Positions 34,184 through 41,845 of a stretch of DNA of 64,000 bases are shown in pieces (position 1 is the stretch's first letter; the number at the start of each line of letters is the position of its first letter). This DNA is from Amycolatopsis pithecellobii (GTDB lineage: Bacteria > Actinomycetota > Actinomycetes > Mycobacteriales > Pseudonocardiaceae): positions 62,001 through 126,000 of the forward strand of contig NZ_WMBA01000007.1 in the NCBI RefSeq assembly GCF_009707865.1, written 5' to 3'. A program made the translations under genes and the position numbers. Under the pieces are notes generated by a model. That model searched no databases and was not told the origin of the DNA. It worked only from the letters and a program-made list of their open reading frames with translations.

Positions 34184-35137
34184 ATGCCACTCGGCCACGA
34201 GGTCGCCCACCTCTCCCACATCGAGCTATTGACACCTGTTCTCGATAAAAGCGTCGCCTTCTTTGTCGACTATCTCGGAATGACCGTTGTCGGCGGCGAC
34301 GACAACAAGGTGTATGTGCGGGCGTTTGACGATTACGAACATCACACACTCACACTCGTGGCGCATTCGTCGTCCGGCATCGGTCGGACGAACCTGCGAG
34401 CGAGTAGCCCGGATGCGCTGGCCCGTCGCGTGAAGGCGCTCGAAGGCGCAGGACGAAGCAGCGGCTGGCAGGACGGGGACCCTGGATACGGACCCACGTT
34501 CGTCTTCCAGGACCCGGACGGACACGAGCTCGGCCTCTACTGGGAGTCGGAACGTTACAACCCGACCAAGGATCTGCGGCCCGCCCTGAAGAACCAAGCG
34601 CAACGATACCCAGGTCGCGGGGTCAGCGTCCGACGCCTGGACCACGTCAACTACCTCGGCGCGGACGTCGAAGCGAATCGCGACTTCTTGCGCGACCAGC
34701 TCGGCGCGCTTGTCACTGAACAGATCGTCCTCGACGACGGCTCGATAGCCGGCACCTGGACCACCTTCACGAACAAGGGCTACGACGCCGTTTACACACG
34801 TGACCGCACCGGCACCACCGGCCGACTGCATCACATCGCGTTCGCTACCGACACTCGCGAGGACATTCTGCGGGCAGCCGACATTGCGCTCGAACAAGGC
34901 GTTTTCATTGAGTCCGGGCCACACAAGCACGCTATCCAACAAACGTTCTTCCTGTACGTGTACGAGCCCGGCGGCAACCGTATCGAACTGTGCAACGCCG
35001 GCGCGCGGCTGGTATTGGCCCCCGATTGGGAGACCATTAATTGGACAGAGGCCGAACGGGCGAAAGGTCAGGCGTGGGGAATGAAAACCATTGAGTCTTT
35101 CCACACCCACGGCACCCCCCCGGTCGGGAACACGTAA
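34184..35137 (+). CDS. Type I (VOC) extradiol ring-cleavage dioxygenase
   Basis: 317 residues in two VOC modules. The catalytic C-terminal half aligns with catechol 2,3-dioxygenase: metal ligands H154 (RRLDHVNYLG), H217 (GRLHHIAF) and E268 (GGNRIELCNAG), plus H249 (GPHKHA) and Y260 (LYVYEPGG). The acid/base His of C23O (H199 in XylE, AHDVAF) is Tyr here (GYDAVY). Known gallate dioxygenases are the unrelated type II enzymes. Because the lower pathway in this operon starts at 4-oxalomesaconate, gallate or 3-O-methylgallate is the expected substrate; this is an inference. The gene sits between the OMA tautomerase and folD. Confidence 0.82.
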   Translation: MPLGHEVAHLSHIELLTPVLDKSVAFFVDYLGMTVVGGDDNKVYVRAFDDYEHHTLTLVAHSSSGIGRTNLRASSPDALARRVKALEGAGRSSGWQDGDPGYGPTFVFQDPDGHELGLYWESERYNPTKDLRPALKNQAQRYPGRGVSVRRLDHVNYLGADVEANRDFLRDQLGALVTEQIVLDDGSIAGTWTTFTNKGYDAVYTRDRTGTTGRLHHIAFATDTREDILRAADIALEQGVFIESGPHKHAIQQTFFLYVYEPGGNRIELCNAGARLVLAPDWETINWTEAERAKGQAWGMKTIESFHTHGTPPVGNT

Positions 35138-35139
35138 CA

Positions 35140-36039
35140 ATGTCCGCCAAGATAATCGACGGCCGGGCAATCTCAGCCGAGATTCGACAGGGTCTGGTGC
35201 GGCGAGTCCAATCATTGCATGCCGAATCATTGCTGACGCCCGGGCTCGCCGTAGTGCTCGTCGGTAATAACCCTGCGTCGAAGGTTTACGTCGCGAATAA
35301 AAAGAGGGCCTGCGCTCAGGTCGGAGTTACATCGTTCAGCGAGAACTTCCCGGCAGAAATCACGACGGACGAACTCATCCGCCATATACGCAGCCTGAAC
35401 GCGCGAGCAGACGTTCACGGAGTGCTGGTGCAGCTACCGCTGCCAGGCCACATCGACATGCGGCAGGTGCTTGAAGCCATCGACGTGGCGAAAGACGTCG
35501 ACGGGTTTCACCTTTACAACGTCGGTGGGCTTGTCGTTGGACAGACGGTCTTCGCCCCGTGCACTCCATACGGGGTCGTCGAGCTTCTCGCCTATGAAGG
35601 CATCACAGTTGAAGGCCGCAACGTCGTCGTTGTCGGCGCGAGCAACATCGTCGGCAAGCCGCTCGGACTCATGCTCATGCAGGGTGACGCCACTGTGTCC
35701 ATCTGTCACGCCAAAACGCGGGACCTAGCCCAGTTCACGATCCTGGCCGACATACTAGTTGTCGCCGCCGGCGTTCCAGGCCTGATACGCGGCGAAATGG
35801 TCCGCCACGGCGCCGTTGTCATTGACGTCGGCATCAACAGAATGCCGGATAACAGCATCACCGGTGACGTCGACTTCGAAGCCGTCCGCAGGAAAGCTTC
35901 GTACATCACGCCGGTACCCGGCGGCGTCGGACCAATGACCGTCACGATGCTGCTCGAAAACACAATTTCAGCGGCCGAGAGGTTCGCGCTCAAAACCCGC
36001 CTCACTGGAACCGCCGACGAAACGCGACTAGTGCCGTGA
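35140..36039 (+). CDS. folD: Methylenetetrahydrofolate dehydrogenase/cyclohydrolase
   Basis: 299 residues with all FolD landmarks: PGLAVVLVGNNPASKVYVAN followed by KKRACAQVG with the catalytic Lys, VHGVLVQLPLPGHID, KDVDGFHLYNVGGLVVG, FAPCTPYGVVELL, VVGASNIVGKPLGLMLM for NADP binding, and TPVPGGVGPMTVTMLLENT. It oxidises 5,10-methylene-THF to methenyl-THF and hydrolyses it to 10-formyl-THF, which PurU then deformylates. It starts 2 bases after the dioxygenase stop, so a C1 enzyme is embedded in the ring-cleavage operon. Probably an island-dedicated copy in addition to a housekeeping folD elsewhere. Confidence 0.93.
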   Translation: MSAKIIDGRAISAEIRQGLVRRVQSLHAESLLTPGLAVVLVGNNPASKVYVANKKRACAQVGVTSFSENFPAEITTDELIRHIRSLNARADVHGVLVQLPLPGHIDMRQVLEAIDVAKDVDGFHLYNVGGLVVGQTVFAPCTPYGVVELLAYEGITVEGRNVVVVGASNIVGKPLGLMLMQGDATVSICHAKTRDLAQFTILADILVVAAGVPGLIRGEMVRHGAVVIDVGINRMPDNSITGDVDFEAVRRKASYITPVPGGVGPMTVTMLLENTISAAERFALKTRLTGTADETRLVP

Positions 36040-36211
36040 CCAGAGTGTGCACAACACAGAAGCAACGGTCGCCGACCCGCCAGGTGGCGTCCTTCCACCC
36101 CAGGACCGAGCCTGTTGGCGGTTATCTGGATCACGCCTGATGACCTAAATTCGTTTCTCAAGACAGGCCTGGACCCCCCGTCTGAACACCTACGACGCAT
36201 TGGAGCCTCGC

Positions 36212-38329
36212 ATGAAGTTTGTGATCGGAATCGACGTCGGTGGCACCTTCACCGACGCCGTGGTTGCAGACACAGACGGCAACATCATCGGCGCGAAAAC
36301 GCCTTCCACCCCCGACGACTACTCCCGGGGGGTCCTCACAGCCGTATCCGACCTCGCAGCCGTCCTCGAAATGGACGAACGCGAAATGCTCAGCAACACC
36401 GCCTACATCGCGCACGGCACCACAGCAAGTATCAACGCCCTCGTCACCGGAAACGTTGAACCCGTCGCCTTCATCACGACTCGCGGACACGGCGACTCAA
36501 TCTCGATCATGAACGTCGAAGGCCGGTACCTCGGCTTGTCCGCGATGGCCCTGCAAGACACGCTCACCACCCGCAAACCCGCACCGCTCGTACCCAAGTC
36601 CCGCATTTTCGAAATCACCGAACGTATCGATCAGGCCGGCGACGTGGTTGTGCCACTGAACGAGGACGAGGTCCGTGATGCAGTACGCGGCCTGCAAGAA
36701 ATGGGTGTCCAAGCCGTCGCGGTGTCACTGCTCTGGTCATTCCAGAACCCCCAGCACGAACACCGCGTCCGAGACATCATCGCCGAGATGGCTCCGGAAA
36801 CGTTCGTCGCGTTGTCCAGCGACATTTCACCGCGCATCCGCGAGTTCGCACGCAGCTCGACAACGATCATGAGCACGGCGCTCGGGCCGCCGTTGCGTCG
36901 CTACCTCCAGCCACTGGACCGGGAGCTGCACGAACGCGGACTCGCAGGGCCTTTACTGATCATGCAGAGCTCCGGCGGCACGATCGCAGCAGACGAGGCA
37001 CCCGCCTCAGCGATCACCACAGTAGGTTCCGTACTGAGCGGCGGTGTAGTCGGCGCCACCCGCCTCGCGCAACAGCTCGGCCACAGGAACGTCGTAACCG
37101 CCGACGTGGGCGGAACGACGTTCCTGGTCGGAATGGTCGTGGATGGCGAACCGGTACGCGCCGCCTCAACAATCATCAACCAGCACTCCATCAACGTTCC
37201 CACCATCAAGGTCGACGCCATCGGGTCCGGCGGCGGAGCAATCGCCTGGATTGATGCGGGCGGGAACCTGCGCGTCGGCCCGCAAAGCGCAGCAGCCGTT
37301 CCAGGGCCTGCTGCCTACGACGCCGGCGGCACCGACCCGACCGTCACCGACGCCAACATCGTGCTCGGCATCATCGACCCGAACTTCTTCCTCGGCGGCA
37401 AACGCCAACTGCAAGTCGAACTTGCAGAACGCGCGCTCCTGGAAAAGGTCGGCAAGCCGCTCGGGCTCGACGCCGAGCAGGCCGCAGCAGCGGTCTACGA
37501 AGTGCAGAACGCGCAGACTGCCGACCTTGCACGCAAGGTCGTAGTCGAAGCCGGTCACGACCCGCGTGACTTCGTCATGTACGCCTTCGGCGGATCCGGA
37601 CCCATCCATGCAGCCGCGATCGCCACAGAACTCGGCATCAGCGAACTCGTGGTGCCCTTAGGAGCCGCAGCGTCCGGGTTCTCCGCTTTCGGTCTTGCCG
37701 CATCCGACGTGACGGTGACAGCAGAACTCTCCGATCCCGGCACGTTCCCACTGAACCCGGCCAACGTACAAGCGAACTATGACACGGCCGCCGCCCGAGT
37801 GACTGGCGCCCTGGAAAGGCAGGGCGTCCAGTACCAAACTGTTGACATCGAGCGCGAGTTTGATGCCCGCTACGTCTCGCAGATGTTCGAGGTCACCGTC
37901 AACGCGCCAGCTGGGGACGTGGACGAAGACACCATCAAGGTCATGGCGGAAAACTTCGCCTCGCGGTACGCGGAGTTGTACGGCGAAGGAGCGGCCGCCG
38001 CCGGCGCCGGATACCAAGCGATCACCTACCGGGTCCGAGGTGTCGGCCGGCTCCCATTTCGCCCAGTCCTGCCCCCGCACGCCAAGGCCGACACCACAGA
38101 CGCGTCGGGCGCGATCAAAACGCGAAGGCGTGTCTTCTTGGACGTAACTCGCGGTTTCGAGCCAACACCGATCTACGACTATGACCGGCTGAAAGCAGGA
38201 CACCAGTTCGACGGTCCGGCCGTGATTGAGGCTGTAACCACGACGGTCACCATCCCGGCCGAGCGGACGGCGCGGGTCGACGACTACGGCAACATCCGTG
38301 TGAGCTTGACCGAGGAGAATGCACAGTGA
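36212..38329 (+). CDS. Hydantoinase/oxoprolinase A-type subunit (ketone carboxylase-like)
   Basis: 705 residues from the ATG at 36212 with GGAG 6 bases upstream. The ASKHA ATPase-like start is FVIGIDVGGTFTDAVVADTD. Further blocks: YIAHGTTASINALVTGNV, LSSDISPRIREFARSSTTIM, LLIMQSSGGTIAADEAP, VTADVGGTTFLVGMVVDGE, IDAGGNLRVGPQSAAAVPGP and VMYAFGGSGPIHAAAIATEL. HyuA-type proteins use ATP to activate a carbonyl or lactam; relatives are beta subunits of acetone and acetophenone carboxylases. Its stop overlaps the HyuB-like start by 4 bases. In this island carboxylation of an aryl ketone is plausible, while hydantoin hydrolysis remains an alternative. Confidence 0.85.
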   Translation: MKFVIGIDVGGTFTDAVVADTDGNIIGAKTPSTPDDYSRGVLTAVSDLAAVLEMDEREMLSNTAYIAHGTTASINALVTGNVEPVAFITTRGHGDSISIMNVEGRYLGLSAMALQDTLTTRKPAPLVPKSRIFEITERIDQAGDVVVPLNEDEVRDAVRGLQEMGVQAVAVSLLWSFQNPQHEHRVRDIIAEMAPETFVALSSDISPRIREFARSSTTIMSTALGPPLRRYLQPLDRELHERGLAGPLLIMQSSGGTIAADEAPASAITTVGSVLSGGVVGATRLAQQLGHRNVVTADVGGTTFLVGMVVDGEPVRAASTIINQHSINVPTIKVDAIGSGGGAIAWIDAGGNLRVGPQSAAAVPGPAAYDAGGTDPTVTDANIVLGIIDPNFFLGGKRQLQVELAERALLEKVGKPLGLDAEQAAAAVYEVQNAQTADLARKVVVEAGHDPRDFVMYAFGGSGPIHAAAIATELGISELVVPLGAAASGFSAFGLAASDVTVTAELSDPGTFPLNPANVQANYDTAAARVTGALERQGVQYQTVDIEREFDARYVSQMFEVTVNAPAGDVDEDTIKVMAENFASRYAELYGEGAAAAGAGYQAITYRVRGVGRLPFRPVLPPHAKADTTDASGAIKTRRRVFLDVTRGFEPTPIYDYDRLKAGHQFDGPAVIEAVTTTVTIPAERTARVDDYGNIRVSLTEENAQ

Positions 38330-40590
38330 CCGCCATCATTCCCGTGCCCGGTTCGGAGCGCTACGCCAGTCGTCCGATCGAGCCGTCGGAACTGCGCAAA
38401 CGCATTTCGCCGACGCTTCCCCTGCACGAAGTCGACGAGACAGCAGCGTCGGTTGACCCGCTGACCTATGAAGTGATTCGCCACCGCATCTACTCGATCA
38501 CAGACGAGGTCGGCGACACCCTCAAGCGAATGTCTGGGTCGCCGGGGGTCACAGAGTCCAACGACTTCGACTTCGCGATCTGCGACGAGCTTGGTCAAGA
38601 AGTCCAGGTAGGTCTGTACAACACGGGCCTCGCAGCCACCATCGACCTGGCCATCTACTGGATCCTTGAGCACCGGTCGGACAATCCTGGCATCGAACCC
38701 GGCGACATGTTCCTCACGAACGACCCGTGGGTCGGACCGGGGCTGCATCAGAATGACACGGCGATCATCGCCCCCTTGTTCTGGGAAGGGGAGCTCTTCG
38801 GATGGACGACGTCGATCTGTCACTTGATCGACGTCGGCGGCGCGAAGCCCGGATCGGCAGACCTCGCAGCACAGGACATCTTCACGGAGGCGTCCCCTAC
38901 CCCGCCGATCAAGATCGTGCGAGGAGGCAAACTGCAGGCAGACGTGGTCGACATGTTCACCCGTCGCTCACGCATGCCGCATCACGTGGAACTCGACCTG
39001 CGGGCACAGGTCGCAGCGAACGAAGGCAGTCAACATCGTCTGAACCAACTCGTCGGCAAGTACGGACCCGCGACGGTCAAGCTGGTCATGAAGAAGATGA
39101 TGGCCGACGCAGAGAATCGGCTGCGAGCCCGCTTGTCGAGCATTCCCGACGGATCGTGGGACTCGTTCGGGTACCTCGAACAGTCTGCTGTCGGTGACCG
39201 TGGTCTGCACAAGCTGGCGTTGAAGCTGACGAAAACCGGCGACCACCTCACGTTCGACTTCCGCGGCACCGACCCCTCCTCAGGCATGATCAACTCCGCG
39301 TACACAGGCATGCGCGGAGGTATCGCGTTGGCGCTGCTACCCATGCTCTGCGGCGATATTCCATGGTCGGTCGGCGGCCTCATGCGGTGTTTCGACGTCA
39401 TCACAGACGAAGGCACGGTCAACAACGCTGCGTTCCCGGCCGCCGTCGGCTGGGCGTCGATCACCTCCGGGCTTGCCACCGCAAACGTCGTCGGCCAGTG
39501 CCTCGGCCGGATGCTGGACACGTCGCCTGACCTACAAGCGCGGGTTCAGGCCTGCGGTACCGGTTCGCACGACGCCGTCACTCTGGCTGGTGTCGACCAA
39601 CATGGGCATCCCAGCGTCACACTCCTGTTCGACTCCATGGCGGGCGGGTTCGGGGCGCGCACGACCTCCGACGGAGGCGACACCGCAGGCTTTCTGCACA
39701 TGCCGATGGGCCGCGCGCCCGACGTGGAGATGCAGGAAATCATCGCCCCATACCTGTTCCTGTGGCGGCGTGAAGAGGTCGACTCCGGAGGCGCCGGCCA
39801 GAACCGCGGCGGCGTGTCGATCTCCATCTGCATCGTCCCTCACGGCACGAGCACCGCGATGGCCGGCGCGTTCTCCGTGAACGGGAAGGCCCGCCCGGAA
39901 AGCCACGGCCTGGCCGGCGCATTCCCCGGCGGACCGACCGCAGACGTCATCGTGCGAAACGCTGACGTGCAAGCAGCCTTCGCGGCCGGTGAGATCCCTC
40001 AGCAGATCTCCGAACTCGGCGGACACGCGGAAGTCGTGCAGAACAGGGTCGAAACTCTTATCGGCCTGAACGACGCCATCTACGTGCACCCGGGCGGCGG
40101 CGGCGGCTATGGAGACCCCCTGCTGCGCGAACCGTCGCTGGTCGCGTCGGACGTACTCGCAGGCAAAGTCAGCGCAACGGCCGCCTTCGACCTGTATGGA
40201 GTCGTACTGACAGCGGACAGGCAAAGCGAACCGGCAGAAACCGAATCGCGACGCAGCCAAATCCGATTCGAACGCGTCGGCCACGCACCACTACCCAGAT
40301 CATCAACACAACCATCTGATCTTGAACATATCGACGCGAACCTCGGCCTAGCTGGGTCCACAGTGTCCTGCCTCCACTGCGGGCAGCAGCTGGGAGAGTA
40401 CGGCTCTGACCTGACCGCATCCGTCACTCACGCCGATCAAAGACTGACAGCCAACGTGTTCGGCATGATCGTCGATACGTCCGAATACGTCGACAGAGAG
40501 ATCGTCATCCGCTCTTACTACTGCCCCGGTTGCGCTACGCAGCTGCGTGTCGAGTCGGTGCCCGCGGACGAATCGCCTGCATTCCGCTGA
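38326..40590 (+). CDS. Hydantoinase B-type subunit fused to a zinc-ribbon domain
   Basis: 754 residues. The HyuB domain spans about 40-610: YEVIRHRIYSITDEVGDTLK, FLTNDPWVGPGLHQNDTAI, HLIDVGGAKPGSADLA, GMRGGIALALLPMLCGDIPW, NNAAFPAAVGWASITSG and VHPGGGGGYGDPLLRE. A C-terminal extension (about 680-754) has CLHCGQQLGEY and YYCPGCATQL, two CxxC pairs forming a zinc ribbon. It resembles the separate gamma subunit of acetone carboxylase. The fusion of the two functions supports a ketone carboxylase rather than a simple hydantoinase. Translationally coupled to the A subunit. Confidence 0.83.
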   Translation: MTAIIPVPGSERYASRPIEPSELRKRISPTLPLHEVDETAASVDPLTYEVIRHRIYSITDEVGDTLKRMSGSPGVTESNDFDFAICDELGQEVQVGLYNTGLAATIDLAIYWILEHRSDNPGIEPGDMFLTNDPWVGPGLHQNDTAIIAPLFWEGELFGWTTSICHLIDVGGAKPGSADLAAQDIFTEASPTPPIKIVRGGKLQADVVDMFTRRSRMPHHVELDLRAQVAANEGSQHRLNQLVGKYGPATVKLVMKKMMADAENRLRARLSSIPDGSWDSFGYLEQSAVGDRGLHKLALKLTKTGDHLTFDFRGTDPSSGMINSAYTGMRGGIALALLPMLCGDIPWSVGGLMRCFDVITDEGTVNNAAFPAAVGWASITSGLATANVVGQCLGRMLDTSPDLQARVQACGTGSHDAVTLAGVDQHGHPSVTLLFDSMAGGFGARTTSDGGDTAGFLHMPMGRAPDVEMQEIIAPYLFLWRREEVDSGGAGQNRGGVSISICIVPHGTSTAMAGAFSVNGKARPESHGLAGAFPGGPTADVIVRNADVQAAFAAGEIPQQISELGGHAEVVQNRVETLIGLNDAIYVHPGGGGGYGDPLLREPSLVASDVLAGKVSATAAFDLYGVVLTADRQSEPAETESRRSQIRFERVGHAPLPRSSTQPSDLEHIDANLGLAGSTVSCLHCGQQLGEYGSDLTASVTHADQRLTANVFGMIVDTSEYVDREIVIRSYYCPGCATQLRVESVPADESPAFR

Positions 40591-40687
40591 ACCATTCGTC
40601 GGCCCACCTGCGCCGGCCACGCACACGAAAGTCGTTACCTCGCCCGTCATCGGACGGTGAGGCCATGCCATAAAAAGTGGAGACGGT

Positions 40688-41845
40688 ATGTCATTCCTCG
40701 GACAGCGCAGTTCGCGGAAGCTTTTCATCGCCGCTGTGTCAGCGTTAACGATCCTGATCGCAGGTTGCGGGAGCAGCAGCACCGGCGACAGCAGCAGTAA
40801 CGCGTCAAGCAGCGGTAGCGGCGCCGGGGGTGCACAGGTGAGCGCGGCGAAGGCCGACATGGCTGCCTACGCCGGCAAGGCCTCTGCCTTCCCGGTCGGC
40901 ACGCCACTCACCAAGCGGGTGCCTGCCGGCTCAACCTTGGCCTACCTGCAGTGCGCCGCGCCGACGTGTGCTCTCGCCGGAAAAGCTGTCGCCGGAGCGG
41001 CGCAGGCCCTCGGGTTGAACTACCACCCGGTCCAGTCCGGCTCCTCGTCGACCGACGTGACCGCCGCCATGAACTCGATCATCGCGCTCAATCCGAAGAT
41101 CGTGATCATCCCTGGTCTCAACCCGGGACCCTTCTGCACCCAGCTCAAGCAGCTGACGTCGATGGGCGTGGGCGTCGGAACCTTCGGGGTTGTGGGCGCG
41201 CAGGCGTGCGGCGTGGAGGCGTCGATGAACGGCGAGACGTCGCAGAAACTCGGCGGTCGTCTGATGGCAGATTGGGTTGTCGCCAATAAAGGCGCGGAGG
41301 CCAAGGTCGCTCTGTACGTTTCCCCGGAACTTTCCTTCTCCGCGAACGTCCAGACCGGGTTCACGACACAGATGAAGGAGCTGTGCGCTTCCTGCTCGGT
41401 GCGCATCGTGAAAATCCCGCTGGCCTCCTATGCGAGCACAGCACCCAGCATGATGGTGTCGGACCTGCAGCGGAACGCCGACACAAACACTATGGTCTTC
41501 GACAACCAAGAAGGAGCTATCGGCCTGCCGTCCGCGCTGCGAACCGCTGGCCTCAGCGATCGGGTGAAAGAGATCGGGTGGGGCCCCGAGCCGGCAAACC
41601 TCTCTGACATCAAGTCCGGACAGATCACTGCAGGCGTTGGCGTTGACGTGCCGACCATGATCTGGATGGCGGTCGACGCTGCGATCCGTATTGCGACTGG
41701 GCAGCCGCTGGCCGGGGAAGAGACGCAAGGCGTACCGCCGACGCAGGTGTTGCAGCAATCAGACATCACCTTCGACCCAACTAACGGCTTCGCGCCTTAC
41801 CCGGACTTTGCGCAGCGCTTCATCAAGCTGTGGGGCGCACCTTGA
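40688..41845 (+). CDS. ABC transporter substrate-binding lipoprotein (CUT2/sugar type)
   Basis: 385 residues. The signal peptide SSRKLFIAAVSALTILIAGC ends in a lipobox with the lipidated Cys at 27, followed by a Ser/Gly linker. The mature part is a periplasmic-binding fold of the ribose-binding group: AAMNSIIALNPKIVIIPGLN, LGGRLMADWVVANKGAEAKV, VSDLQRNADTNTMVFDNQEG and SDIKSGQITAGVGVDVPTM. It binds the substrate outside the membrane for import. GGAGACGGT precedes the ATG. It forms an operon with the ATPase and permease after the carboxylase genes, so the ligand is probably the island's aromatic substrate or its glycoside, which is inferred. Confidence 0.87.
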   Translation: MSFLGQRSSRKLFIAAVSALTILIAGCGSSSTGDSSSNASSSGSGAGGAQVSAAKADMAAYAGKASAFPVGTPLTKRVPAGSTLAYLQCAAPTCALAGKAVAGAAQALGLNYHPVQSGSSSTDVTAAMNSIIALNPKIVIIPGLNPGPFCTQLKQLTSMGVGVGTFGVVGAQACGVEASMNGETSQKLGGRLMADWVVANKGAEAKVALYVSPELSFSANVQTGFTTQMKELCASCSVRIVKIPLASYASTAPSMMVSDLQRNADTNTMVFDNQEGAIGLPSALRTAGLSDRVKEIGWGPEPANLSDIKSGQITAGVGVDVPTMIWMAVDAAIRIATGQPLAGEETQGVPPTQVLQQSDITFDPTNGFAPYPDFAQRFIKLWGAP

